Positions 46,901 to 57,919 of a DNA stretch of 64,000 nucleotides are shown here, piece after piece (position 1 is the first letter of the stretch; the number at the start of each line of letters is the position of its first letter). Origin of the DNA: Myxocyprinus asiaticus. Lineage: Eukaryota > Chordata > Actinopteri > Cypriniformes > Catostomidae. The position numbers were made by a program, and so were the translations under genes. Where the stretch lies: positions 22,147,931 to 22,211,930 of the forward strand of contig NC_059372.1 in assembly GCF_019703515.2 (NCBI RefSeq). The letters are read 5' to 3'. The notes beneath the pieces were generated by a model that was given only the letters and a program-made list of their open reading frames with translations, made no database searches and was not told the DNA's origin.

Positions 46901-49514
46901 ACTCCTCTGGACTGATCTCTTTCCAAGACTAATAATCTGGAGTATGACTCTCGGGCTTCTAATGAGTCTGGATCATTAGGATGGTCTGTTGAAAGAATGG
47001 ACACATCAGCAGATGTTCTATTAACAAACAGTTCACTTGTACCTGTGGCAGGCTTCACAAGGCTCTGCAAGTCCGTATTCTCCTGGAAATCGGGCCGAGC
47101 CAAATTGAGGTTATTAATAGTAATGGGGTTTGAAGTGCAACAATTGTGGCTACTCTTGGCTAAGCAGACAGAATCTTTATTGGACAGCATCAGGCATGTG
47201 CTACAACTACCACACTTTACATTGCTGTGCTCTCCTCCATTCAAATGCTGATGTGTGCAAACATCTGGACAGGAATGCGAACAATGTGCTTTGGGTGCAT
47301 TGCACCTGGATGAATTGTCTCTGCAGGCTAATACAGCCTCCTTGGAGGCAAGAGCCTGGCTGTAATCACAGATTGAGGGAATGCCTGAGGAACGATGGTA
47401 CCGAAGCGGATCTGTTTCTTCAAGCTTGCGGAGGACCTCCAATATGTGTGCTTTCTTTTTCAAGAATGGGGACATGGCCTCCATTGAGGTGGATGAGCCC
47501 TGGGTGTCAGGTATGCAATTTTGTGCACATTCACTGTTTTCCTGTGGAGCAGAATCATAAATATTAGGAAAAGTTGCTTACACTGATCTCATAAATAATA
47601 GATTTAACAAACACTGCTGCCGTGCATTTGTTCTTTGTGTATGTCACTTACCTTGGCCTGCGGAATCCTCTGAGTCTCAACCAGTTTGGTAGATTCACTG
47701 TGCTGCAGCTCGCCGATGTGTTCCATACAGGGTCCTGGCTGTTGTGATAAGACACATCAAGTTAGCTTTAAGCTTCTTATTATATAAATCAATTAGTGGG
47801 TTAAGTAAAACACAATGTATAACAAGCATAAATATACAGTCGGGAGTCCTTTTTTGAAAATGCTTCTATTTTGTTCTATTTTCTTATTTAATACAGTTTT
47901 CATTACAAATAAAATTATTAGCATAACAATTTGATTGAAAAGTTGAACTGACAATTTAACATGAATTTCAGATCTTTACATTTGGTATGTCCCCTTTAGA
48001 TTCACTGGCAGTTTGTACTTAAGCTGACAAGGACTCCACAAGTTTGTGCAAAACCTGATGATCCATGTTATTCTGATCTGAGAATGTTCCAAAGAGCATC
48101 TTGTATGCATTAATGGAGGCAAGGAAATCTCACACAGGTACACACGAGTTAACATGCCACAAATTGCTTATTTGATTAGTGACCTAGAAATAGTGCAGAA
48201 TCTTAAATATTTCTTATTTATTTTACATCATAACATTTCTATTGGTTTACATTTTTCAAAATCCTAAAAAAAAATTATTTCCAGGTTTACATTTTGAATT
48301 CCTAGATTTTCAATGTCAACTCAAGACTTTTGAACCTCACTGTGCATGTATAACAAGGGAATTGTTTTCTGTCTTATACACAAATTCCTTTTAGTCACAT
48401 AAAAAAATTGCTGCATGGGCATCACAGGAAAATTATACAGGAAGAAGTTAATTGAGCCATTTTCTTCCATTTGTAAACAAATCTAATAGAACATCCCTGT
48501 GGAGTTAGAAGAATGTTTCGGGGGAAAACAGCACATTTAAAACTATAACATGACTGGTGCAGTGCAATTTTCCATCACATTTTCAACATTTAATCACCTA
48601 CCTGCTGATGTACACATGATTGACTGTGTAATTTCTCCTGCAGGAGTTCACACAGTGTTCGGTTCTGCCTCTCCAGATCAAACACACGCATTTTTAGCTT
48701 AATGCATTCCTCTCTGAGATCCTAAAACAAGGATGTACAACCATTAAAACAAGAGAAAATTTTATAGCTAAAACTGTGATTGCCACTATTAAATGTCATT
48801 ACCCCTATACAATAAACACTTTATAAAATACATAAGCACTACATAAAAATGCAAACATAGTGATACATACATTTTGTATTTTACATTACATTTTGATAAA
48901 AAAAATTACAAAAAAGTAAAGGTTTTATCATTGTCTTTCAGATCCTGAAAGCGTTTAACAGTGTTTTTACCTTTTGATTGAGTAAAGCTTGGACAACATG
49001 GTTGGCCACCTAAAAACAAACAGGCATTTAAAATAAATTACTTTGAGAACAATTGTTTATATATCAACTGAGTAAAGAAACTCTGGTTTTAAGGTGTTTT
49101 TTTTTTTTTCTTCAGCAGGGTGCATTAGGCAAAACCACTGCAAATCTCTATGGCTTGGAATATGTATGTATGAGTGGTAAGGAAAAATATTAATTCTGTC
49201 AATCAGAACTCACCTCATCCAAGCATCGTTCATATGCTTCTCTCTGACTTTCATTTGCCAGGGAAAGGGCAGAATTCTCGGCCTATAAAAAAAAAAAAAA
49301 AAAAAAACATGGTGACTTTAAATAATGAATCAAGAAAGAAAAGAAACTAAATCGATACAAATATACTCTTGGTGGAAGTTTATGGTATACTTACTTGAAG
49401 TTCTTTCACTCGCTCCAGAAGCTCACTGCTACTCTCTTCCTCTAGACAGGACTCAAGATCTCCCTCCTCAGACTCAAAGTCCTCATCCACTCTATGTTGG
49501 ACCTCTTCTGACAT
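34937..49514 (-). CDS. nckap5l: Nck-associated protein 5-like (CEP169-type centrosome/microtubule protein)
   Basis: Eleven coding exons read on the minus strand: 49514-49395, 49282-49214, 49009-48971, 48721-48602, 47738-47652, 47541-44432, 42819-42687, 42564-42489, 36876-36577, 35500-35355, 35188-34937. They join in frame (4,452 nt) to 1,483 aa; the human protein is about 1,330. Residues 33-105 are a coiled coil containing CLDEVANHVVQALLNQK, near-identical to NCKAP5L. SPFLKKKAHILEVL follows at the start of the large exon. An SKIP motif at 556-559 is an EB1-binding SxIP signal. Other conserved blocks are NWFGLRKSKLPALSRK, TLDSGIGTFP, KNWTFPN and the C-terminus SLSDSLYDSLSSCGSQG. The family localises to centrosomes and microtubule plus ends. 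An acceptor just before the start (exon from 49523) implies an upstream 5'UTR exon. Confidence 0.93.
35671..36197 (+). mobile_element. Non-autonomous Tc1-like element in nckap5l intron
   Basis: The left end CACTCACTGAGCACTTATTA and right end TAATAAAGTGCCCAGTGAG are inverse. The interior keeps a 71-codon frame (35856-36071) resembling the N-terminal DNA-binding (HTH) part of a Tc1-type transposase (GFSHTTVSRVYSVW). The catalytic half is absent. It is an internally deleted copy of a family whose 5' end also appears at 28833. It lies between coding exons ending at 36577 and starting at 35500 (minus strand). Confidence 0.75.
36975..37334 (+). repeat. 5' LTR of the Gmr1-type element
   Basis: 360 bp, starting TGTGTGGATG and ending TTTGCTACA. 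It contains a TATA-like GATAAAAG (about 37089-37096) and AATAAA at 37257-37262. Confidence 0.9.
37336..37353 (+). other. Primer-binding site of the Gmr1-type element
   Basis: TGGTGCCGAACCTGGGAC starts one base after the 5' LTR. TGG at the start pairs with the CCA tail of a tRNA. The tRNA species is not assigned. Confidence 0.7.
37375..38395 (+). pseudogene. Broken gag: SCAN-like capsid and CCHC zinc knuckle
   Basis: A coding run begins at 37375 (MESSLLLEEEF). The frame shifts near 37800, and the shifted frame continues to about 38050 with stops at about 37953 and 37981. The segment at 37805-38060 (FQSLMLSEVG... DACRRW... VLEQFI... AEWV... LDEAVQLAEDHL) has the pattern of retroviral-type capsid C-terminal domains and of the vertebrate SCAN domain, which is thought to derive from a Gmr1-like capsid. 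A CCHC zinc knuckle (CWSCGEPGHVRNQC) lies at 38267-38308 in yet another frame. At least two shifts and two stops make it non-functional. Confidence 0.8.
38377..38805 (+). pseudogene. Aspartic protease segment of the Gmr1-type element
   Basis: The frame 38377-38805 holds a retropepsin-like start (YQIPVSIGG) and LVDSGCNQTSI, where DSG is the catalytic triad. A run of 17 G at 38401-38417, between these motifs, adds extra glycines and is a likely slippage site. The later TEAVVISRL...LILGTNWQ matches the second half of Ty3-type proteases. The frame ends with a stop before integrase. Confidence 0.75.
39000..40020 (+). pseudogene. Integrase segment (upstream of RT), inactivated
   Basis: The zinc-binding HH-CC region lies at about 39040-39180 (HHNPMAGHLG, then CATCHEC), split over two frames. 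The catalytic core follows with GMDLIGPLE (first Asp) near 39250 and LTDQGTTFKS (second Asp) near 39430. At the position of the third acidic residue the element reads VKRIN instead of the usual VER-type motif, so the Glu is a Lys. A stop at about 39638 interrupts the core end; GFPPFDLLYG and a C-terminal tail (IYHLNLLKPW, about 39975-40005) follow. Frameshifts lie near 39115 and 39410. Confidence 0.85.
40140..40740 (+). pseudogene. Reverse transcriptase segment, split by a stop and frameshift
   Basis: The region opens with FSDVFSHLPG, then HSRPYRLPEHKK, DWASPVVLVHKSNGSVRFCVD and STLDLIKGYWQIP. A stop at 40535-40537 cuts the frame; the rest (TPFELHQIVTLPFSLFGVPATFQHLMD and the YLDD active site near 40690) continues in another frame with a few residues disturbed. 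It closely follows Ty3/gypsy RT. It lies 3' of integrase. Confidence 0.88.
40940..41440 (+). pseudogene. RNase H segment of the Gmr1-type element
   Basis: LPLVLQMDASDRG (first catalytic Asp) lies near 41125-41160. A frameshift follows at about 41238; then SDHDPLQWI and HRLGAQMAVADFLSRK in a second frame complete a Ty3-type RNase H with its usual AD..SR end. Stops at about 41312 and others break it. Confidence 0.82.
41495..41506 (+). other. Polypurine tract of the Gmr1-type element
   Basis: GGGTGGTGGGGG lies directly before the 3' LTR, as required for plus-strand priming. It is interrupted by two T residues. Confidence 0.7.
41507..41871 (+). repeat. 3' LTR of the Gmr1-type element
   Basis: 365 bp, co-linear with 36975-37334. 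It begins TATGTGGAGG (the expected TG is TA here) and ends TTTGCTACA. It has a 5-bp insertion (GGACA) and several substitutions relative to the 5' copy. Confidence 0.9.
43080..43170. mobile_element. Fragment of an Angel-like element
   Basis: GTGAGTAGATGG...TTTTTGGGTGAACTTTCCCTTTAA matches the right end of the TTAA-ended family seen at 5.1, 13.5 and 33.6 kb. The left half is missing. It is in the nckap5l intron next to the large exon. Confidence 0.6.
43170..44020. other. nckap5l intron: decayed transposon-like sequence
   Basis: It is higher in CpG than its neighbours at 43290-43660 and contains AACAAAACAAAACAAAAC-type simple sequence near 43790. The words GGAACTACA/AGTTCCT near both sides suggest an inverted-repeat element, but its ends are not resolved. 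No coding exon. Confidence 0.3.
47800..48590. other. nckap5l intron, no further feature seen
   Basis: AT-rich intronic DNA between exons ending at 47738 and starting at 48602. No repeat ends, RNA or coding segment recognised. Confidence 0.5.
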
Positions 49515-49559
49515 TGTCTCTATCTAACAATAGAGAGAGAGAAATTTGTATTATATATA

Positions 49560-50215
49560 TATATATTATTCCACTACAGTTACAATTTAAATCATTGGTA
49601 ATTAGAATACAGTTACATTCAAAAAGTATTTTGATTACTGAAGAGATTACTTTGCATTTTATTGTCATTTGTTTCATTTAATATTTAGTTCTTTCAGATG
49701 GAAAACATTTATACATATAAATGATGCGATCCAAAGTGCATTTGAACAGCGGTGAAACACTTTCTTATGATGTGTTACATTCATACGAGCAGACAGAGAA
49801 GTACGTTTGAAGTAAGTTTGGAGAAAAAGAAATAGAAATAAACCTTGTGTAAATTGTCAGCTTTACGCCAAGTTAAAATGCTATTTCTAGCCATTTTACA
49901 TGCACGTTACCAGGCACGATCATATATTATTATCAAGAAAATCCACGTTAGATCATAATTTTTTTTTTTTCCTAGTAAGACTTTGATATTAGGGCAAAAA
50001 TCGTATTCTTGATAATTTTTGTATTGTTTTCCTGTAAAAATATCTACAAATCCTTAAAACAAGATCAATTTGATTCATCTTGTTTTAGAAACAACACTGC
50101 ATAAGATATTTAGGTTTTTCAGAGAATGTATTTTTAACGTGTATTTTGTCTGACTGGCCAAACATCCAAGGGTATGTAAACTTTTGATCAGGGCCATTTG
50201 GGTGATTATATATAT
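49560..50215. mobile_element. Truncated hAT copy fused to a Tc1 end fragment
   Basis: 49565-50150 is a diverged inverse copy of the inner part of the hAT element at 14678-15519 (shared CTACAGTTACAATTTAAATC and GCATTTTATTGTCATTTGTT), lacking both CAGGG ends. At 50159-50212 it passes into GGGTATGTAAACTTTTGATC and GGGCCATTTGGGTGAT, which is the inner direct repeat of the Tc1 family found whole at 57920-59462. The junction is immediately followed by (CA)n. It lies upstream of the first nckap5l coding exon, perhaps in its 5' intron. Confidence 0.65.
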
Positions 50216-50333
<118 letters not shown>

Positions 50334-50959
50334 TTATAACCATACAACCAAACAGCAAAAAATATGGACAGCAAACTAAATAAAAGGTTATGTTCCCAAA
50401 AGTGATGAACAAATAAAAGTAAAAAAACAAATCACATTTGAAATATTAAGCCACTTTCATGTTTACAACGTAACACTGAATAGGAGTTTATCATTACATC
50501 CCATAGGGGACTGAGTCTAATTTTGGGGAAAATAGCTTAACCCAGTCAAGAGACCATTATGAATAAAGACAGTCAAGGCTACAATCAATTTTCAGAGTTT
50601 ACTGAAGACAAAGTGTTTTCCAATCTCCACAGTTCCAATGGCAACAATCTGAAAAACAGGCTACAGATGAATTCAGGAATCGAACTAAATTAAAATACAA
50701 AAATACTAGGATTTATGGGCATATGCAGAACTGGTTTACATCACCGAAATTGAACTAACAGAGGAAGATTACAGAAACTGCACAACAAAAGTACTATTTA
50801 AGACATAACATTTGTTATCATAATCATATGGTAATTAATTATTAATAAACTTGATAATATAATATAAAGAGTACGACATCAGTGCATATTTACTGTCATG
50901 ATGAAGCCAGGCTAAATGATTAAATACTGTAACTGCACTCTTGACATAGATCAGACCCT

Positions 50960-51722
50960 CAGACCCCGTTTACACCTGGTATTAAGATGCATCTTGAGTG
51001 ATCCGATCACATGTAGGTCAGGTGAGACACATAGCTGTTTACACCTGGTCGCTTGAATGCGTCTCCTGTGACCACTTGTGTTCGGATTTGGAGGGGAGGG
51101 TCTCTGTTTCATAATGACTTACATCAATCACTATGTCAGTGTGTTACTGCATGATTTTACAGTGCAACAAGTCAGAAAAGACAAAGAAAGCGAAAAAAAA
51201 AAAAAAAGCATCTTGCCGTTTCTCCCAGATGGGGTTGCAATTTCATCCCAGCACAAACGCAAAATGTCAAGCAGGATTATCCGTTATTTTAACGGATTAC
51301 CTATATTAAGGGAGCTTCAGATGTTTGTGATTCTCATCTGTGTTGATATCAGACACACTGAAGAAGATCCGTGTAGCTCTCGTGATTGTGTATATATCCG
51401 CCTTTGAAATGTTTTTGATTGGACCCCCCCGGGTCAACAACTTTGGGGGCGTGTTGAAGTGGGTCTTGCCCAGGGCGCCATACAAGCTAGAACCACTACT
51501 GTTGGCACTTCACGATGCATCACGGCCTGGGATGCATTCAGGATGGATTAGTGATTGCACCTCAAATGTGATGTGGTCACATGCAGTTTTGACCATATAT
51601 GTATGTGGATTTTGTGATCTGATCACAAAACAATTTAGATCCCATTTAGACCTGTATTTAGCACTGATCACATGTGATCAGATCACCCGAAACGCATCTT
51701 AATACCAGGTGGAAATTGGATC
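50960..51722. mobile_element. Inverted-repeat DNA element (~760 bp)
   Basis: The left end CCGTTTACACCTGGTATTAA and right end TTAATACCAGGTGGAAATTG are inverse, and GATC/GTGATC words recur inside both ends. No transposase is recognised. The family is common in cyprinids but left unnamed. Confidence 0.6.
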
Positions 51723-54218
51723 TGAGTCGCTTCTCAAAGATTAAATATAAACTTGTGACAAAATAAATATTAAATAACATATCATTATGACAACATAAAA
51801 TCATTCATTAATAAGAAGTATTGTTAGTAATTTTATTAAACTCATTAACTAAACCATAGAGAAATGCAATATAAAATAAAAGGGTGGGGATCTTAAATCA
51901 ACCCCTTCACTAAAGTGTGTAGATCCAACTAAAACCCAACTATACTAATTAACAGCATAACTCAAGTAGCCTTCATCCACCCATTCCCACCAATGCACTA
52001 TACGATACATTTGACCTTCAATAAGAACACCGGATGTTGTAGCGGATGGACTGTCATTGCAAAATTTTATCAAAAAAATCAATATGCATGTTCATGGGAC
52101 TCATTCATAATTGATCCTCAAAGCATTATGTATGCCCATCTATGTGGCAAGCCTATCCATAGACGTCTGACTCTTTGCGAGTGAATAGCCTAAATGGAAA
52201 CTCCATATCTGAGAGTAAATTAATACAAAGGCTATTGGGGTCGGAGGGTTGAGGGGGTTTAGCGGGTCAGAGAATAAACTATCCTTTGACAGTAAAGAAT
52301 GGCACTAAGACAAGCTCCAGGCCACACTATACGACTGGTAGTTCCTCTAGGAACACTGTAGTGCCAGGAGGCTCCTTTCACATGACAGACTCTTTTCATA
52401 GAGACACAAGTGATAGTCTTCCAATAGAGGAAGACATATTTAGCTGTGTAGAGTGGAAGTATTTACAGTGCATTTTTTCATTTTGAAAACCCCCTGCTGA
52501 AAAAAAAAAAAAACATCTTAAACAAGCCTATGCTGGTCTCGGTTGGTTTAAGCTGGTCTAGCTAATCTCACAGTCTGGCCAAGATGGTTTGCCATCTGAC
52601 AAGCTGCCCAAATCCCCTCTAAAACCAGTACACCAGACCAGCCTGATCAAGCTGGGAGACCAACTAAGTCAAGCAAGCCAATTTGGGCTGGTTTAAGTTG
52701 TTTTATCAACAGAGAATTTTTATTTTTATTCTTATTAATGTTTAATCATAATTCAAATCTTATCTTTTATCTACACATCACAAATCTTACAAACTAATGC
52801 ATGTTGCCATTAAATGTTTTACTGCCATTGAACCAGATGTTTAATACATAAAACATTGAACCAATTCATTTTAAAATGTTACTTTTATATTATATTTATA
52901 TTTTATACTAGTATTCCAGGGTAGTATTCTTAAAAATAATAATAATAAAAAAATATATATATCCCTCTGAATTTCATTGGCACACTCAATTTCTCACATG
53001 TGTCTGCCTAACCCATACATGTGAAAAAGATGACTGCCCTACAAGGAAGTTAAATCTACATTCATATATGTAATTACACATAAGTGATGACACGTCAGTT
53101 GGAAATACACCTCACAACATTTTTAATACTTCTGGATTAGCGAGAACCATTTTTATGTCTTTGTTCATTTGTCTATTTTTACTGTGTTGTTAATGCTTGC
53201 TTTTTGAACGCTGGTGGCCAGGGCTGGGCACTCTCAGGAGATGTGATCTACCACCAGCCTCGATCATCTTTCCTTTTCATCTATGAATCACTGGCAAGCA
53301 ATGACAAATTATTGGATGAGTAAGCTTATTCTGGTGAAACAGAGCCTCAAAAGCCTATTTTGAAGTCTTTAAGATATCACTGTCAGTGGAGAGATGACTG
53401 CTAGCAATGATTTGAAGTGTCAAACTCGATGAGAAATTCAACTTTACTGCTACTGTACAGTTGTACTTTTCTTTCAAGTCTGCCGAAAGCAGTACGAATA
53501 TTTTTCAAAAGTTACATTTTGACCAATCGAAGCTGACATAGTTTTAGCTACAATATGTTTGACAAAAAAACAGTGGGCCTGTTACAGATTCCGTTGATTC
53601 TCATATGCTTTGAGGTGGTCAAAGATACCCAAAATGCGCTACACCAGTATGACAGCATGTCAACGCGTTCTCGTTCAACTCAAGATATAAACAAAATCTT
53701 AACATAAACTTTAAAACACTTTCCAAAAGGTCCTGACACCATGGAAATTGTAGCAAAACTTCATTAAATTTCACTTTACCAACCAGAGCATCTTTGCACA
53801 ACAGCATGAGAATGAAGCGCACCAAGTGCTTGTAATTTTCTTTTTCTTGGATCTTAAAAATGCATGGAACATTTGCAACTTCATAACCATGCACTGCAAC
53901 ACCTCTCAAAACTGCATTCCTTGTTGACATGTTAACGCTTTATGAGACCATCAAACAGCTGCAGGACTGAGTCGATAATCACCAAAATGATATACTGTAG
54001 CTTCCAGTCAATATGTGTCAACTGCAAGTATAATTTCTATTGCGGTTATACAAAATCTCGCTTTATGGCAGGGAATTAGCATTCTAAAAATCATATTATA
54101 ATCATCATATTTCTCTCTCTCTCTTGCTTGATTATATATATATATATATAGCGGCAGACTTTCTTATATGCAAGAAGGGGGGCTTCAAGGAAAAAAGGTT
54201 GGGAACCAGTGCCCTAGG
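51723..54218. other. Intergenic DNA with a GCTGGT-type repeat
   Basis: No gene recognised. At 52488-52715 a poly(A) run is followed by short, degenerate repeats of GCTGGT/ACCAGC, a palindromic repeat type common in cyprinids. The minus-strand frame at 53619-53930 has no recognisable domain. A (TA)n tract lies near 54132-54150. Confidence 0.4.
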
Positions 54219-54764
54219 CCAGTGGTTCTCAACTGGTTTTACTTCAAGCCTCTGATTATACATAAAGTGGCAACCCAACACTGTTTCAAAATTGCTCACC
54301 AAGAAATTGAATTTTAATATTTTCTAGCTCTGGCAGCCAATGATTCACCACACAAAACCTATTGAGATCGGCACATACCAATGTCATTTTGCAAGTAAAA
54401 ACTGTATTTAATGCAGTCTGGGTCGTATTTCTTTTACCTTGCATAGTTTTGTTCATGGTTTTCGAGGATGAGGGAATGTCACGCAATGGTCCATGTTGGC
54501 ATCTGCCTTATTTGGTTAGATTTTTCCAAGTGACAGATGGATTTGCAATAAAATACCATACAGTTTGATTGGACATATGACCTTTGATGTCAACAACAAA
54601 AGCTGAGACATTTTATTATTAGTATTTAGCATTGTTTTTTACCACTGCTGTGACCCTAACAGGCTATGATACATTTTTGGGTTGCAACACACACTGTAAA
54701 CATTATTTTACTGACATTTACCGTAAATAATTACAGAGTTTTTCTGTCTTTCTCTATGTGCAGA

Positions 54765-55001
54765 GCAAACGCGAGAATGGAAGGCGAACCGCAGCTACCT
54801 TATATTCCTCCTGAACCACCAGTAAAAGGAAACAAGAAAAGAAAGACCGTGTTAGAAACTTCTACAACGAAAAAACGTCTGGATCATAAGCGTGCTAAAA
54901 GCAGAATTAACATTGACGGTGCTTTTCTACGCTGGAGGCAACTGCGGGATTCAAAGGGTCTGAAAAATGATGCCATGGTTGCTGTTTTTCTTTTGGACAG
55001 G
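54765..55001 (+). CDS. Unrecognised putative exon, probably transposon-borne
   Basis: A sequence that looks like an exon: after TCTATGTGCAG, a frame from the ATG near 54777 reads MEGEPQLPYIPPEPP, then a Lys/Arg-rich stretch (KGNKKRKT, KKRLDHKRAK), then RINIDGAFLRWRQLRD. It ends at a donor (GGACAG before GTAATT). The basic patch could be a nuclear localisation signal. I recall similar leading exons repeated many times in cyprinid genomes, which suggests a mobile-element protein, but I cannot name it. No second exon is found downstream, so the gene is partial or dead. The frame upstream of this ATG is intronic. Confidence 0.4.
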
Positions 55002-55159
55002 TAATTACATGGTTTGATTTGTTTTTGAAATATTTTGTTAATGTAATTAAGTATTTAGCTCATGTAGTTTGTGTACATTTACGAATTATCTCAACGCTAA
55101 CAGCAGCTATGATGTAAAATGAATTTAAAAAAAAAAAATTTGTTTTTTTTACATGAGGT

Positions 55160-57060
55160 AATCTGAAACCATTGCGATCAATTCCACCAACACGTCTCTC
55201 TCCTAGACTCTGCTCTGTGTGTGTGTTCATGTGTGATAGAGGAGGCGTGGCTTTGGAGACACCTCTGAAGCAAGGGCGGGCTCTATGCTTTCAAATCTAG
55301 CTTGCTAACTGATAGCCTCTCTGGATTACACACCCTAGCTTTAAGTAATTTGTTACCCCTCTCTTTAAAAATGTGGTAAATTGTAATATAATCTTATATT
55401 TGGCAGAATACAACTTTATTGTAAACCACAGAAAATGAGGTCAGCAAACAGTTCTGTGTTGTGATTGGACAAAATCGTCGTTGCCGGAACTGTTCAGCCA
55501 ATGAATGCCCGAGAATCAGTTGTTTGAATCTGAGCGCCAGCTGTGCTGCGGGAGAGCTGTCTGTCTGAAGAAGGAAGAGACAGCCTGGCTGCACAGAAGT
55601 CCATGTTCACACCAAGTGTTAATGTTTAGCATCAATTAAAGGTAATGTCTTGGTTTTATTTTTGTCAAATATCCGCTGCTTTGCTGGGAGTGAAAACAGC
55701 TTACTTTGTTTTTAGTTACTTTATTATGAATAGTGGCATTCTGATGTCAAGCTAAGTGATTTAGTGCAAGCTAACAGCAAGGTTAAGCTAAGTTGTCAAA
55801 GTGAACAGATTTAAGCTATCAAAACAATACCAGAGCTTAAGTTTTAACCCCTTTAACGAGCTGAGGGACGTTAGTCTTAGAAATTTAATTTGATGGTGCA
55901 TCTGTTAAGTTCAGTACAGGCAAACAAACATTACTCAGTGGTCGTTGTTGTATTATTGAGCTTATTTTTAATGTGCTAACTTGGCAGTAAAAGTGAAAGA
56001 TGCAGTTAGCTCTTTATAGAAGTCCGAAGAGCTAACGTTACATGTGATTATTGTTATAAAGCGGTCTAAGGTAATAATGAAAACCCTTGTTAAATTTGTG
56101 TGGCATTTTGACACAGAAAATGTGTGGGAACCGTACTTAAATAGTGATTACAATTAACCCTTACAGTGAAGTGGATTTTAACCCTTATCTTATTTCTGTG
56201 CTTTTTTTCCCCGTTTTTTGTCACTTCTGTCCCTGATATGTCAGAAAACCTCAGTTCAACCCAGTCACCAGGACCATATTTTGCTGTGTTCCCACATGTC
56301 TTCAGAAGATTCCTACAAGCAAACAGATGTGACCAAGGTGTGTTTTTTAGTTGTGTTCACACAACATTAGAACAATGGAATAACCAAATGAATGCAGTAT
56401 GAAGGCTAGAATGTTAGTGCAACTACACGTACTATGATTCAATTTTTTAATTTTTTTATTTTTATGAATTTGCCAGCAGATTTTATCATCAAACTGCTTA
56501 TTATGCCAGACAACACACTCTTAAGTGTTAGAGTTACATTGACAGAGCAAAGTAGAAAATCAGTCATCGAAATTCAGCAACTTCCAGTTGATCAGCTGAT
56601 TCAGATACTAATACTACAATTACTGATGATAACAATAACAACAACAGTAATCATGATTCCAGATTTTTACATTTTACATTACAATTGTATGTATGCTAAA
56701 TTGATCTAAAAAGTGCACAGGATGTGTCAGAATTACTGTACACAGGTTGCAGGTTCAAACAGATAAACGTTTGATTTGATCTTTTCACGAGGCAGCTAGA
56801 CGAGCTAGACGAGGCGGTGGCCACTGGTTTAATGATGGCTAACAAGATAATTGAGAGAAGCTGCCCACAGTGTCCAAAGCCTGGAGTTATGGAATTTCCT
56901 TCCTTATGGATGCCTCCTAAGATGACTGACATCTTTCTCAGAGTTAATGTTAAAACTGTTATGCAGTGACGGCTAAGGGAGAGTGAACTGAGACTGAAGA
57001 AAACTAAAGTGCACAGTGACATGTCATTCTATGAGATATTTGATGTGAGCATTTCATATA
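55160..57060. other. CpG-moderate repeat DNA inside the composite
   Basis: 55200-55350 (GGAGGCGTGGCTTTGGAGAC) and 55440-55650 read like the promoter or first-exon part of a cyprinid repeat, with a donor-like AAAG before GTAATG near 55641. 55650-57060 has no recognised exon or RNA. Confidence 0.3.
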
Positions 57061-57063
57061 GTT

Positions 57064-57594
57064 AAAGGTGGGGTATGCGATTCCATGACAATACCATGAC
57101 AAATACCATGATATAGAGCGAACAACGACACAGCAAGTAATGTAACTAACGTTAGCTAGGTAGTGGGTAGTTAGCTTAGCTAGGTTGCGGGTTAGCAAAC
57201 TGTCTCTACAGTTGCTGCTGCGAAGCTAACAGCCAAAGAGGATGAGACGGTTTCCCAGAGCCAGCAAACCAGCTCCAGACAGCGATACTCACAACTCTCC
57301 TGGTACTATAGCTAACATCAAAACAACAGCATATCTTGGCAAGCTAGAAAGTAAGCTGAATGTCCATGGGCAAGTAATGTAACGTTCCCTGACATACAAA
57401 TCATGGCTGGAATAGTGTTGTGTGGCTTGATCCGAGCCACTTTATTTCCCATTTACAGAGCCAAGGCTGTGTACAAACACAGGAGTATTTTTTCAGCGCA
57501 CACACTGAACGAACAGCTAGCATACTGTGAGGAGATATTCGCTGAATTTGACAAAAAGACGTGTATTGGATTAGAATCGCATACCCCACCTTCA
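57064..57594. mobile_element. MITE with AAAGGTGGGGTATGCGATT ends
   Basis: The left end AAAGGTGGGGTATGCGATTC is mirrored exactly by GAATCGCATACCCCACCTT near 57574-57592. About 530 bp with no transposase frame; the open frames within are chance. Target duplication not clear. Confidence 0.7.
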
Positions 57595-57811
57595 AAGTCC
57601 CAATCCTTTAAATTTTTTCAGCACACTTTCCATCTTTCTGTTACTGTTGAAAATGCACTAAACAACTGTGTGTAGGCCCCTTTTAAGGACTGTAACAGCT
57701 GGTTCAATATTAGGTTCTGTGATGGGGGTGGGGGGTTATATATGTAAAAATATTAAGAACACTTTACCCTATTATTTCACCATTTTAATTCTTCTTAATT
57801 ATACGTGTATA

Positions 57812-57819
<8 letters not shown>

Positions 57820-57881
<62 letters not shown>

Positions 57882-57915
57882 TGTGTGTGTATATGTATGT
57901 GTGTATACATATGTA
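57820..57915. repeat. (TA)n/(CA)n/(GT)n compound microsatellite
   Basis: TA units, then CA units, then GT units form a self-complementary simple-sequence block next to the left end of the Tc1 element. Confidence 0.9.
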
Positions 57916-57919
57916 TATA

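Noticed and set aside
45590..47567. Several 60-145 codon frames on + opposite nckap5l
   Set aside because: They are shadows of the large coding exon on the other strand.
53619..53930. 103-codon frame on minus
   Set aside because: No recognisable domain, no splice context and no repeat match.
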